In this document: positions 1 to 10,469 of the stretch, one piece after another
Numbering within the stretch: the first letter of the stretch is position 1
How the letters are laid out: every line of letters begins with the position of its first letter
From: Schistocephalus solidus
Taxonomy: Eukaryota; Platyhelminthes; Cestoda; Diphyllobothriidea; Diphyllobothriidae
Direction: 5' to 3'
Length of the DNA: 64,000 nt
NCBI GenBank assembly: GCA_017591395.1
Contig: WEDG01003235.1
Span: 154,460 to 218,459 of the forward strand
Position numbers and translations under genes: made by a program
The notes under the pieces: generated by a model
The model's database searches: none
Told to the model about the DNA's origin: nothing
What the model saw: only the letters and a program-made list of their open reading frames with translations

Positions 1-299
1 TGCACCGTGCAATTGACGTTTACGCTTGCACACACCGTAGGTGAGGCCTCAGTGTCATCTGGGATTGTGGCGAGGGGATTTTGACATTTTTTCGCGGTTT
101 CCTCTACTGTTTTCATCGATTATCCCTTCGGTCTATGGCGTCGATGACGGTACTGAAAAGAATATGCTATGGAGGAACTGACGTACACCCAAGTTCGCTT
201 AAAGCAAGGCTTAAACAACAGTCCAATGTGAAACACAACCTACTCTCTTCAACTGCCTCCTTCGCCGGGCGCTTCGGATTCTCACTCGAACTAATCATC

Positions 300-560
300 A
301 GAGGCAGCACAGGAGCGGGGGTGTGTGCTGGCACACCTAGGGGCGGCAAGGGCCTAGGGGCCCCGGCCGCGCCAGCCAGCTGCAACCTCACCATCTCAAG
401 TCTTCTTGACTCTGTCGCGACACCGGGCAAAGGTGGGGGAGGAGAGAGTGCGGTAGATGCAGCGTAAGTCTACTATTTCTTTAAACTAAATCACGCGCAA
501 GTCACCGAAACTGCACCACCCTGCTGTGGAGCTTACAGTGAGCCTCGTCGAAATCGACGG
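300..560 (+). repeat. Dispersed repeat family R1, copy 1
   Basis: A GC-rich block with landmarks CTTGACTCTGTC, GACACCGGGC, GCGGTAGATGCAGCG, CACGCGCAAGTCACC and CTGTGGAGC. The same ordered landmarks occur at 3650-3830 and 17730-18010, and in reverse at 10470-10910 and 25380-25450. No coding capacity or terminal repeats seen. A non-autonomous element is likely. Confidence 0.75.
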
Positions 561-577
561 TCAAACTATCGTGTCGT

Positions 578-629
<52 letters not shown>
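578..629. repeat. (GA)n microsatellite
   Basis: About 52 bases of nearly pure GA on the plus strand, read as (CT)n in the direction of the lectin gene. It begins roughly 20 bases downstream of the exon 12 donor. Open frames through it (Ser-Leu repeats) are artefacts. Confidence 0.97.
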
Positions 630-632
<3 letters not shown>

Positions 633-647
633 CGTAAACACAACAAC

Positions 648-798
648 CTTGACTGATGTAAATGCAGGATTTAACCTGGCCTTCGGACCCAGTTTGCCAA
701 AAGGCCACCGGGACTGCGGGGTAGCCGGATATCCAGTGCAGAGAGCCAAAAGAGGAGTAGAGACCGATCCAGAAGCGAGACCCGACTTCTTCTGCGGT
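648..798 (-). CDS. CTLD-protein exon 12: middle of C-type lectin domain V
   Basis: Reading the minus strand, a pyrimidine-rich acceptor ending ATTTTAG opens in phase 0 at 798. The exon runs 50 codons plus one base to a GTTGTT donor after 648. It encodes the CTLD core: FWIGL, then LHWISGYPAVP, then SCIYIS with the third conserved cysteine. The SGYPAVP stretch is repeated almost exactly in domain I of the same gene, which supports common origin by domain duplication. It joins in phase to exon 11 (4308-4471), which supplies the first half of this domain. The C-terminal strand (W...C....C) is not visible before the left edge and probably lies outside the window. A long (GA)n tract begins about 20 bases past the donor. 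There is no canonical EPN or QPD sugar motif here; the position reads WQTGSEG. The family is secure, the ligand unknown. Confidence 0.8.
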
Positions 799-1044
799 CT
801 AAAATGCACAAAAGAGCCTTAGAGGGATAGTGGGATAGTGGGAGGGTGGGGGGGAGAGAAAAGAGACCGGGGGCAACACTGGAGACAAGCGATTGAGTCT
901 GACTACGAAGAGGAGGGCTTTCAACACATTTAACTCACAACCAGTGTTTCAATGGCACAGCAAGGCCGAGAGGGCTAAGGACGGGTATGGATCCTATGGT
1001 TAACGCGGTATTCGCTCCTGTTTCTCAAATGAGTTAGCCTCACC

Positions 1045-1165
1045 AAAAAGGCACAGGTAATTTGACCCCATTATGCAATTTCAGCGGCCTAGGTGAGATT
1101 ATAAAACACGATAACAAGAGTACAACCAGCGCTCTTACCACCTGAGCTACAAGGCCCCGTCGAGA
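1045..1165 (-). mobile_element. tRNA-derived SINE-like sequence, copy 1
   Basis: On the minus strand, TGTAGCTCAGGTGGTAAGAG at the head matches an RNA polymerase III A box within a tRNA-like D arm. The downstream part ends in TGCATAATGGGGTCAAAT, which recurs at 7150-7200 after another tRNA-like head. No good B box survives, and no A tail is visible. Best read as a decayed SINE rather than a functional tRNA. Confidence 0.5.
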
Positions 1166-1249
1166 GCCTCAATTTGATTCACAATTACGTCAGACACATT
1201 ATTCAAATCTGCCAAAACACCTACTAATTAAGTGAGTCTGGTAGTCATC

Positions 1250-2000
1250 AGGTGATTTCAGATTGATTACTTAGGAAATCCTGCTTGGGCAGTGAGCTTT
1301 CGGTATCAGAATTAGTCGATTCCATAAGCTGAAGTATGGCGGGCGGGTAACTTGCCCCAAGTGTTATTATACTCACGGCTACCGATGTGGAGTTGTTCTA
1401 TCGGTTTTCGACGGCCCTTATAAGTTATAAATATTTGTTATGGAAAACGCGATTCATTTGATGGGTAATCACGTATTCTTTAAAGCTACTACGCGAAGAA
1501 AGGCTATCTTAATCAGGCTGTATACAACCTAGTACATATCCATTACAAAATGTTATGAGCACTATGTGGTATCTTCCTAATGACACAGAGGAGTGTATGG
1601 TAGTCCTTACACGGAAAGCATGTAGGCTGAAAAATCTGAACGTAAATGCAACAGCAGACTGGAGACTGAAAAACCTTTTTTTTCCTGTGCGTATAAAACT
1701 TGAGGAAGACATGATTGGCTATCACGTGAACACAATAAAGGATACCTTTTGAGGATGTTTTCTATAAGCTAGATTTGCATTTATAAGAGTATCGAAAATC
1801 AATGGAAAAATGCATCCTGCTTAAGCAGTGGTTTTTTCAGGGTGTGGTTTTCGCAGGAGGCCGAAACGACGTGCATTGAAGAGCCAACAAGAACCCGGTG
1901 AGCCTGATGGAGAACGTGATTATTCAGTACTGAAGTACTCCTTCCCACTCGAAAACGAGTTTCAGAATTTAGGTTAACATTTAATGAGATTGGTCACCTT
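1250..2000 (-). repeat. Dispersed repeat family R2, copy 1 (reverse)
   Basis: Read on the minus strand, it carries the ordered landmarks of R2: GACCAATCTCATTAAATGTTA, AAATTCTGAAA, and the block around CTGCTTAAGCAG. These match the 20360-21000 and 14225-15060 copies. The family is AT-rich, about 0.7-0.8 kb, with no protein coding. Borders are approximate. Confidence 0.6.
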
Positions 2001-3332
2001 TTAGTGGCACGCCTCTATGAACCTTTGGCCTGCAGTCAAGTCTGCCGGGCGACGACTGCATACACACCGCCGTTGTTAGTCTGGCCTGCTTCAACCCCAA
2101 GCCAGAGGCTTACATGGCCTTTGAACCTAAATGCTAAACCACAGGGGTTACCGGATTACGTTCTATAGGTTGTTAGAGGGAATATTTTAAGCCACGTTGA
2201 GCGGGGAGGGGGTGGATTTCAGCGGTCTGACCCAATTTGAAGACGGGATACTGACACTCCGCTTTGATTTCGAGCTCTTGCGAGCAGAGGATCAATCACC
2301 GATTGGCATGCATTACCCATAAACACAAGAGACAATTAGATATTCCTTCCTGGCTAATTCATCGCCATTATCCAAATACAGCCTAGCATTTGATTAAGAT
2401 GACCTAACCATGGTCCAAGGGAGATGCTCAGACGTCACAGCGGCAGACTCAGATTGAAATACCAGGACTCAATGACCCCGGGGTAGTAAGGCGGGCAAAA
2501 CCAGCTGGCAATAGCTTTATCGAGCTCTTCTCGTATATGAGCAAGGAGTATCGGTCTATATGAACATTTTTAAAGGGGCCCTCATGGTAAGAACTCCGAG
2601 GCAAACCCTATAGTCCGGTCAAAAAGATGAGCATCGCTCGAGTGTGAGACTGCAGGTCAAAACAGGTCTGCGTGCGCATGCTGTCACGTCCGAGGGACGG
2701 GAGTGTGCCATGTGTATGCGCCCGTGGGTGCGCCAAAAACACTTCAAATGTGCACAAGCCTCCTCTCCTGGCAGCGTGAACTAACCTATCTGCATCAGCC
2801 CCTCCCTCCCAAAGAGGGGCTGGTGAACTCACATGCGGACTGGAGTCTGAGGAGTTGTTGTCAGAAGGCGATATTTTATAGCAGTAACGAGTACATGAGC
2901 GTGTTCGGTCGTGTTGAGAGGGCATGGCAGGAGCAAAGTAAGTGAATACTCATGTCAGTGCAAGATGTCCAGTCCGTTGAACTGGGCTCAAGAACTCACC
3001 ATCTGTGACTCCTTGGAGCAACAACTAGCGGGACGAAAACTTTGAGTGGGGGCAAGTTGTGACGACTCAAAGTTAATGGCGATACCTTATAATATATAGA
3101 GGTCCGGTTCTGCGCAAAACGAGGGAATTATTCTGACAAGAGACAAGCCATCTGGGAACTGGGTTCAATGCAAGTACCAACAGCTTTCTAACAGACTTGA
3201 CAAAATCACTACCAACGGCAGCTTACAGGCGAACGGGGTGGCAGGTTTGGATACACTGGCAGCGCTCACCTCGTTCTCGTCCGCAGTCGTAGTGCATCAT
3301 TGTTGCCAACTGACAGAGTAACGTGGTTCTTC
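2001..3332. other. Intron sequence, no gene recognised
   Basis: Lies inside the large intron between lectin exons 11 and 12. Several short open frames exist on both strands but none matches a protein family or has paired splice sites in a useful phase. It is ordinary single-copy-looking DNA on inspection. Confidence 0.5.
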
Positions 3333-3359
3333 AGAAGAAGAAGAAGAAGAAGAAGAAGA
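3333..3359. repeat. (AGA)n microsatellite
   Basis: Nine near-perfect AGA units within the same intron. No coding significance. Confidence 0.95.
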
Positions 3360-3649
3360 CACGATCACTGCAACAAGTATTTATTTGCTTGACGTATCTG
3401 GTTCTCACTCAAACCCAGCATTAGAGACAGCCGTCGATTCGTGGTTCATCTCATTACTGAGAGTTAGGCTGCAAAGGCTCCTTAATCTGACCTCCATGGC
3501 ATTCTCCGCTCTCTGAGACACCAGTCGCCCTTACAAAAGCCCGGTGCATATGGATCGGGTACCATGTCTTGTGTGTGGCACACGTAGGAGGGCTGTTTGA
3601 ATTTGTTTGAAACCACGCCCCCGTTAATCTCCGATCCGCTTCAGTTTGT

Positions 3650-3830
3650 CTTGTCATCGGACAAAAGTTGAGGTGGAGGGTAGAATGCGGTAGATGCCGT
3701 GCAAGCCTGCCTCACTATAAACTAAGCGATGCGCATTTTACCAATGCTACAACCGAGGCACGTGGTGAACGCCGTCGTTGGCGACAGTCGAACAGCCGGA
3801 CCTGTCAAAGAGGATCTCACATTATGTGAA
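3650..3830 (+). repeat. Dispersed repeat family R1, copy 2
   Basis: Contains GCGGTAGATGC, a GCAAGCCTGC variant, the AAACTAAGCGATGCGCA variant of the sequence seen at 480-500, and GTGGTGAACGCCGTCG. It is shorter and more diverged than copy 1. Confidence 0.55.
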
Positions 3831-4073
3831 GGTCTGATAGCTGAGTTGGGAAGGGAGTCACACTTAAAGCACGATGGAAGCATTCATCAGGACGTATGAC
3901 GTTTTTTCGTCTAAGAAACAAAGACGTGTCACTTTCGGTTCTGTTTCACTAATTCACGAGGTTTTGCGTGATGGTCCCGCTTATCTGTATGGGCCATTGC
4001 CACAGCTGTGGCAGTGGCCCTAATGGTTCCGAGACCACTCTAGCATCGGTAGCAGCTCTAAATGCTAACATCG

Positions 4074-4106
<33 letters not shown>

Positions 4107-4133
4107 GTAGTATTAGTAGTAGAAGTAGTATTG

Positions 4134-4206
<73 letters not shown>

Positions 4207-4216
4207 TAGTAGTATG
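4074..4216. repeat. (TAG)n trinucleotide microsatellite
   Basis: A 140-base TAG repeat with a few interruptions (TAT, AAG, TTGG). It reads as poly-Ser, poly-Thr or poly-Tyr in different frames, all spurious. It sits in the intron about 95 bases beyond the exon 11 donor, so repeat-length change could affect splicing. Confidence 0.97.
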
Positions 4217-4307
4217 GTGAACAGGAAACGAACGAGGCCAGTGTGTGACTGGAACGCCGTACAGTAAATGACAAAATCGTAGTATTAAGTAATAAAAGTA
4301 AACGAAC

Positions 4308-4471
4308 CTGGCGAACTTGTTCTGTGACAAAAGCCTGCTGCGATTCGCTGATTATCGTAGCCAGGGACAGCTTGTTTCCTGCACAGTCTAGTTGGGCCCG
4401 ATCAAAGCTCAGAGCGGTCGGATTGATCCTGACACAGTAATTGTGATCGGTTGCCATGCAGTCACCCAGAG
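4308..4471 (-). CDS. CTLD-protein exon 11: first half of C-type lectin domain V
   Basis: The acceptor TTATGCCAG (pyrimidine-rich upstream) opens at 4471 in phase 1, matching the phase-1 end of exon 10 only 107 bases upstream in gene order. Two bases and 54 codons follow, to a CAG/GTTCGT donor after 4308. The peptide starts GDCMATDHNYC, then ALSFDRAQLDCAGNKLSLAT, then SESQQAFVTEQV. This is the standard N-terminal CTLD pattern: C...C, an aromatic-x-x-A helix with C, then a LAT strand and a second helix. It ends in phase 0 and continues in exon 12 as TAEEVGSRFWIGL, an ordinary CTLD continuation. A (TAG)n block starts about 95 bases beyond its donor. Confidence 0.85.
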
Positions 4472-4578
4472 CTGGCATAAGAATAGAAAGGAGGCGTGGA
4501 GGGCGGGTGTGTGAAAGAGTTCGAGGAAAAGGAAGAGGATGCAATGCGTTGGAGAGGGATTGGGATTTTGCCACCTAC

Positions 4579-4791
4579 CTGTATGAGACGAGGAAGCGCC
4601 GAGCGGTGTCTTGCACATGTAGGGCGCGCGACTGCTGCACTGGGCCAGCAACCAGCCAGTAGGGGACGCCGAGGAGATCTGGCCACATTCGGCCACGTTC
4701 GAAGGCTGCTGGTCTGCAGCCAGCGGGTAGTAGGTGACGAGGGAGTGATCCGACCAGCGCAGAGTACTGCCACCACTGCCATGGGAGCCAG
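4579..4791 (-). CDS. CTLD-protein exon 10: C-terminal half of C-type lectin domain IV
   Basis: Acceptor CACATACAG opens at 4791 (phase 1) and the exon closes with an excellent GTAGGT donor after 4579 (phase 1). The coding frame gives GSHGSGGSTLRWSDHSLVTY, then ADQQPSNVAECG, then GWLLAQCSSRAPYMCK. This is a textbook CTLD second half: the W-S-D turn, a QPSN long-loop motif where Ca2+-dependent lectins carry EPN or QPD, the third conserved cysteine, W, then C....YMC. The WND Ca2+ motif is replaced by WLLAQ, so classical calcium-dependent sugar binding is doubtful. Phase 1 at both ends matches exon 9 (SAS|A|GSH) and exon 11 (HT|A|LGDC). A serine-rich linker (GASSSHT) joins domains IV and V. Confidence 0.88.
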
Positions 4792-4799
4792 CTGTATGT

Positions 4800-5930
4800 G
4801 CGTGCGTGCGAGCGTCCCGAGAAGATAAAAAAGACCAAGTTTAGAAGTAGCCAGTGCACCAGTGAACTGTTTATACAGGAAATGATCACTGCCCTGTGGC
4901 AGATCAATGGTCTAGCGCACGTGACCTGGTATAAGCATTTCGCCAGAGGGGATAGCTGAAGTGAACGCCCTGGATAATCGCATGACATCTTGGAGAAAAC
5001 AAAGCAAGAATGGGACTTTTGACCCCATTTTTCCCCAGCTAGGCACGAGGAACGCCATAAGCCCATTTGGGCACAAACAGAGACAAAAATACGCTAAAAA
5101 ATCAAGAAATGAACAGCGGCACAGCGATTCAGGGATTTTTTTCCGATCAGCGACTTTGACACAGGCCGCAGAAAGGCACACGTGCCATGAAAGTCGAAAC
5201 AATTTTTTTGACACACACCACGAACATTTGCAATTCACACAACTAGTAGGGTGTGCTAGGGTAGCTGTTTATATTTCCGTAGTAGTCGTAAAGAGGAACT
5301 CGCCTCTTCGCTACTATTAGCGAATTCCGTAGAAGAGTTGACAAAATTGCCCCCAGTCGTATACCTTTGCTGCCAGTTCGTGCGAAGCTCACGACTTCCA
5401 TCTCTGTCTTTATACAAGGTGATGACTAGAGTGGTTGTGGGTAATGCCAGTTGAAACAAGAAATTCCTGAAGAGTTAGACTTGATACCCTTACCCCTAGG
5501 TCAGTGTCATCGGAAGGAGATTGGAAAAATGGTCGGATCTGAACTCGGAATCGGCATGCGGGATCGCGGTCTGATAAATCATTGACAGTGACGACGAACA
5601 GTATCAGGTTTAATAAATAAATGCCACACTGGTTACCAAACGCAGTTATCCTCGAAGAAGTCAGGTTAAAGCAGCCAATGTGCAGTAGGTATGAGGAAAG
5701 TTGAGGTCTTTTAACTTTCAAGGTGGTAAGAGACCGGGGTTCGGGTAAGGAGGGGGGGGGGAGCGCCTCACGATGGGCTTTGTTTCTGTTTCGCCGCTGT
5801 AATGCGACTGACATGGATGCTACTGTGAGCCGCTGTAATGCGACAATGACAGATATGCTGGAGTCATCTTCAGCGAGAGGGGGGGGGGCACGTAAGCGGG
5901 GAGAAGGCGGCGTTGGGTAAGCGTATCTTC
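4800..5930. other. Intron sequence, no gene recognised
   Basis: Start of the long intron between exons 9 and 10. Open frames here (for example a 179-codon minus-strand frame at 5410-5949) show no domain, no family resemblance and pass through G runs at 5751-5761 and 5880-5888. Confidence 0.5.
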
Positions 5931-5934
5931 TCTG

Positions 5935-6065
5935 CCTCTGTGGTTGCAAGCATCCGTTGATGCGGGAACTTGAACTTTCTCGTCGGTACTTGAACGATGA
6001 CTCAGAATGCTTGGTTGACGGCTATACAACGACTGCTGTCCACCAAGTGAGCCACAAGCGCACTA
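5935..6065 (-). mobile_element. tRNA-derived SINE-like sequence, copy 2
   Basis: Minus strand begins GCTTGTGGCTCACTTGGTGG, an A-box-like D arm, and about 60 bases later has ATCGTTCAAGTACCG, a diverged B box. Spacing is tRNA-like, but stems do not close well, so a functional tRNA is unlikely. Confidence 0.4.
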
Positions 6066-7140
6066 GATATGGACTCGTATGTGCCTTTATTTAGCAAGGC
6101 AGGCTGGTGTTACCGCATCCTCAGTAAAAAGACACAATTTACAAGGTGTTCAAGAAAGGCAAAAACGCAACTAATCAAGTGGAATCTAACTTGTTTTCGA
6201 TTAGCAACATCTAACTCAAGACAGTTTAATATTCATAGTTCTCTGAAGGAGAAGGCATCTATCGGGTTGAAACAAAATATCGCCCAGTTTTACACTACTT
6301 GTTATAACATCATTCCACCTTTTAGAGCGTTAAGTGATGTTCCGTGTTCAAAGTTCCCGTGGGTTTTGATGAGAACTAGGGATCCGATCCACTGTCAAAC
6401 TTATCTTTTGATGTTACTCTTAACCCATTAAAACGGTTTTCTTCACCTTGAAGCAAATGATGATCTGAAGGAACAATGCTTGGTGGGAGCAGGGTTTTTT
6501 CTTCAGTCAAATTCCTATAGCAGATGCTCGGAGCCTTGTAAAGGGTTAGGCGGACGGAGTTATACGGCTGGAAAAACTTTCCAACTACAAAAAAACACGA
6601 GGGTTGATTGTCTGCTTGTGCAACGATACCTGATATTGTAAGACTCCTGGTTCCTGAACTGATCAGTCCCTCAGGCCGGACCGACTGAAGATGAATATTA
6701 GGATCGCGCTAAAGGATTCGGTTATCGTCAACAGTAACAACTCCGTACACAAACGAATTTTGAAGATGTAATGAAATTAAAAATTCGAAACAGTTGGCAC
6801 GTTGTCGGCGACTATTCAGACAGGTCCTGTGAAACCAAAGTTCCAGACACCTGTTTTAATCGGCCTCCTTTTATTGCATGACATTTCAAGAGTTAACATC
6901 AAAGTGTACACCGATTTATCTAGTCGTAATGACAGAATTAGCCGTAATAGGCTCAGCAAATTTCACTGTAATGAGTCCTTTTAGCCAGTCCAAACACTAA
7001 AAACGCGAGTGTTCCGAATGTATTCCACTGCTTCAATAGCATTAACAGCACAAGGCAAAAGATGACTACTATGCTCTCTAATTGGCTCGAACATGACAAT
7101 AAATCTTCTACAACCCGGAGGATAAATAATACGAATGATA
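6066..7140. other. Intron sequence, no gene recognised
   Basis: AT-rich stretch. A 120-codon plus-strand frame at 6069-6431 has no recognisable domain. Nothing else to report. Confidence 0.45.
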
Positions 7141-7149
7141 ATTTATTTC

Positions 7150-7300
7150 TTGGCAGAATAAATAGGTAATACTTCATTTGACCCAATTGTGCAGAGCTCG
7201 GCAGCCTCGGCTGGATACGAACGCACGCCAGCACGGACACGGCTTGAATACAACAAACTGTCTAACCACCTGAGGTACGAGTCCCGGGCGCCATGAGCGC
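7150..7300 (-). mobile_element. tRNA-derived SINE-like sequence, copy 3
   Basis: Minus strand starts GGGACTCGTACCTCAGGTGG (A-box region), has TGCGTTCGTATCC (B box, close to GGTTCGAATCC) about 55 bases on, then CTGCACAATTGGGTCAAAT, shared with copy 1. This is the most complete head of the three. Confidence 0.55.
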
Positions 7301-7454
7301 AGTTAGATTTATGTCGAGTTCACCGCCTACCCTATCGTAACGTATGTAATCCATCAATGCTGATCTAGTGAGAGGAATAACATTTGTACAACCCTTTTCT
7401 GTCATGTAAGGCAGTCGAATGACTTGACTTGGTAAGGAAGCCTTGTATGATCGC

Positions 7455-7504
7455 CGAAACAGGACACGGGAACAGGAAACGCCTATAATATATATATATA
7501 TATA

Positions 7505-7543
<39 letters not shown>

Positions 7544-8113
7544 ATATATATATGGGAGAGATATGACTCGTTGAATATAGAATTGCACCCGGAATGTCAG
7601 ACGACGGGTTGGTAAACACCAACTTGAAAATTCACGAGCACAACGGGCTGGTGTCCGGATAGCACTATTTCTTCATCACTCATATCATCTCGGAATGCAC
7701 TCCTACCAGCTATTCAATATATATATATATATAAAAGGAAGTACGGTATAATATCTGTGCCATATAAGATGCATACTACTTGTAGTACTACTTGTTTTTA
7801 GAATGGGCATTACGTGGTGATTCCACAGTGGTTGATTGTCTTCGACCCAGATGTTCATTGAAATTTCGGGTCTGGCCCTAAAAAGTCATGTCCGAATCAT
7901 CTGAATCCATGTCCTGCACTTAATAAGTTCAGAAATTATTTCCTTGATTATTCTCTGGAATCCATATACCAGAAACTGCATAGAGAACGCTGGGGGAGAC
8001 CCACTGAGGAGCCGAACCCCTCGTTGCTGCGCCACGCAGCAGCAGAAACATCGGCGAAACACGTGTCTGGGCTTTCAGCTAGTACCTATGTCGGAAGTAC
8101 GGTATAATATATA

Positions 8114-8157
<44 letters not shown>

Positions 8158-8463
8158 TTTGCGCCAAATTCCGGAGAAATCAGGTTTAGGATTAAGATGA
8201 GCTTTAGGGTTAGGTTTAATTTTTAGCTTAAGGTCACAGTTGGGGTTAAGTTCATGATAATCGTAAGGATTATTACCGTGTTAACTGCAAGATTTAGGTT
8301 TAGGATAGAGCTAGGGTTAAGATTAGGGTAACAATTTAGTTTTATGTAGGCTTTAGGGTTACTGTGAGGAAACGAGAATATTTACCTGAAATTATTCACA
8401 ATACCACCTACTTTAACCGGCTGGGGCGATTCCTATTCCAGTGTCTTGTTTAGGCGGCCATAC
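7455..8463 (+). mobile_element. Expanded or composite copy of the inverted-repeat element with telomere-like body
   Basis: The left end (AAACAGGACACGGGAACAGG) and right end (CCTATTCCAGTGTCTTGTTT) match the terminal inverted repeats of the compact element at 19487-19800. The right part (8150-8463) shares its body: TATGGCTTTGCGC, AATTCC, TTAGGTTTAATTTTT, AAGGTCACAGTTGG and several GGGTTAGG units. About 700 bases between, including three (AT)n tracts, are not in the compact copy, so this is either an insertion-laden copy or two overlapping copies. Confidence 0.6.
7486..7553. repeat. (AT)n microsatellite
   Basis: Two interruptions (GATATAT) in about 68 bases. Further AT runs occur at 7716-7733 and 8105-8154, all within the same composite element. 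Confidence 0.95.
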
Positions 8464-9394
8464 AAGGAATCCTTACTGCTGACTCAGTCTTCACCAATTT
8501 CCCTCCTTTAAGATGAGTCCTCTTGAACCTCGCTCTGTAAACTCTTGATTTATAAAAAAGATAGAAAACCACTTTCCACGCGTTCGTTCTGTCAAAAAAT
8601 TACGATCGAAATTGTGCCAAATTGGTTTTTCTGCTGCGCACTAGCATAAAAACCTTTGAGAACTGCATAAATGGAAGCACGTCTAATTAGCTCGAAATTG
8701 CATTTGAGTTTTTAAACAATCCCGGCAATAACCTGCAGGAATCAAGTTATAATATCAACGGGAGGGTATCGCTAAGCAATATTGAAAGATACTACTTTAA
8801 CAAGTCCTCCTAACATAATTAAAAACAGAGGTGAACCTTGTTCCAGCCTGATGAGTAGCTAAATACCTCCGAAAACCTGCGTGAGGTGTGTATAACTCAA
8901 AGTCTCATGGTTACAAGCAACAGACATCAACGCCAGGAGTGGAGAGGTCCATTATTGACCCGCAAGATGACTGCGTTCGTGACTTGCATCCACTTCGCAC
9001 ACTTTCCCTCTCTCTTCCTCTCTTAAGTCCAGAGGCTGAACACAGTAAAGGGAAACGGAGGTTGGCCCGGGCGCAGTGACGGGCAAAACTATGCAGTCCG
9101 TCTACGTTTGCCTGGCCTCGCGCAAGTGGCAACGACACCAAGAAGGAGTTCTTTCAGTCTTATCGTTGTTCGAAAAGCGAACCCAGTCATCCTTGCAGGT
9201 TTACAGCTCACATTCGTACACAAACAAAACATATTTTGAAAAAAACTAACCCGCCTGGAAAGATAGTCTAACAAAGAGGTCAAAGGTTATGCTGGAACCC
9301 AATGGCAACAGAGGATTGCATCTCGTGTCACAATATGGTGAAATACTAGGCAATTAGGGCGGAATAGAGGGATGTGAGAGGCAGTAATAACAAC
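8464..9394. other. Intron sequence, no gene recognised
   Basis: Unremarkable DNA directly downstream (in gene order) of exon 9. No exon with a compatible phase was found, and the splice from exon 9 to exon 10 is already in register. Confidence 0.45.
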
Positions 9395-9645
9395 CTGATG
9401 CGCTGAGTCCAATCCAGAATAATGGTTTGGCTTGACCAAGCGTCCGCACAAACACCTCCTCTTCGACATTCAAGACGGAGACAAGGCGAGCCGAGGGCTG
9501 ATCCGTGGATCGACAGGCTAAATCAGCCTCGGTCCAGTTGAGGGCTCTGTCCGGGAAGAATCTGTAGCAGTTACTGCCGTGCTTCTTCCAAATAGATGGG
9601 CACTCGGCTGTTGCCGCTCCGGGCTCGGACTTGGCGTGATGATGA
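9395..9645 (-). CDS. CTLD-protein exon 9: linker plus first half of C-type lectin domain IV
   Basis: The frame reads a short linker (HHHAKSEPGAATAE), then CPSIWKKHGSNCYRFFPD, then LNWTEADLACRS, then ARLVSVLNVEEEVFV, then FWIGLSAS. This is the clearest CTLD in the window: paired N-terminal cysteines of a long-form CTLD, the WTEA helix 1 with C, a LVSV strand, helix 2 and the WIGL signature. Its donor (CAG/GTTGTT) leaves phase 1, which fits exon 10. The acceptor (GAACACAG) is weakly pyrimidine-rich, but it gives phase 2, exactly what exon 8 supplies. Function is inferred to be extracellular carbohydrate or protein recognition. The family is certain; the exact 5' boundary is slightly less so. 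Confidence 0.9.
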
Positions 9646-10059
9646 CTGTGTTCGTCTATAAATTGAGAGGTAGGTTCAGGCTGTTGAAGTCGAGAGTTGC
9701 GGAAGGGTAAACTAAGAGGGCAAAACGGCTCTCTGAAACTGACTTATTGTGGTGCTGATGTTTCGGAGATCTTGGATATCGCATCACTTTCAAAGAGTTA
9801 AATGTACAAAAGCGAGCCGAAATGCAAAGGAATTACCAAAGCAAGTTGGCCTTTAGCTGGTCGATTGTTTTTCTTTCGCTGCCTCGGTTTTTTGGTGGAT
9901 GTGTGACGGGTTCGACAACTGTTTTTGGTTCCTCAGATATCACAAACCCAACAGGATAAGCACAGCCCATAGACTAGAGGGAAAAATTCATCGTTGCTTG
10001 AAATAATCTGAGAAAACGCTGCCACTGCCCGAAACGCCGGCAGGTACACTTATGGAAAC

Positions 10060-10280
10060 AAGTACGACAACCTGACCAAAATTGCAGCCTCGTCTACACA
10101 AGCACGACCCAAACCCTCTGCTAGCAAAACATTTTGGAGAAATTGGCCATATTTTGGACCTTCAAGAAGAGACCATCCTAGGCAAGGTCAGTTCAAAGAC
10201 AAACCGACCCACACTCGAGGCATTATCATCACATGCCGCCTCTGTAGACAGGCATATTGGACTTTCCTTAGGTTTATAAA
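10060..10280 (+). mobile_element. Penelope-like element fragment, C-terminal endonuclease region
   Basis: The plus frame reads LHKHDPNPLLAKHFGEIGH, ILDLQEETILGK, LEALSSHAASVDRHIGL then stop. This matches the segment after the GIY-YIG core in Penelope-like elements, where H-x-x-x-x-GH, an ILG/EIL strand and an E-A-W-x-x-x-x-x-S-I-N-R-x-I-x-L motif follow in that order. Only about 70 codons survive. It lies opposite in strand to the lectin gene, within the intron between exons 8 and 9. Confidence 0.6.
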
Positions 10281-10469
10281 GTCACTGTTGAAGTTCGGGA
10301 AAACGAACATGTCCTACGGGGTTCCGACGAAGTACCTGACAAAACACCCCGTACAGAGGTCCAAAAACTCTTGAACGGTAGGGTGACTTATAGTGCAAGC
10401 AGTTGTCAAAACAGTCATGCATCCACCAAAAGACAAAGCAGCGATGGAGGAATCCAACCGATCAGGTTA

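Noticed and set aside
502..809. Open frames with Ser-Leu repeats
   Set aside because: Artefact of the (GA)n tract. The real coding part in this area is exon 12, in a different frame.
2608..2925. Minus frame with SCTRYCYKISPSD followed by a GTGAGT-type donor, considered as a CTLD start
   Set aside because: No acceptor in front, and exon 11 already supplies the start of domain V in correct phase.
4058..4330. Long poly-Ser, poly-Thr and poly-Tyr open frames
   Set aside because: They are translations of the (TAG)n microsatellite; no start context, no domain, and the region is intronic.
5410..5949. A 179-codon minus-strand open frame
   Set aside because: No domain, no splice pair, passes through G runs. 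Likely chance in moderately GC-rich intron DNA.
7262..7622. Tyr-Ile repeat open frames
   Set aside because: Produced by (AT)n microsatellites.
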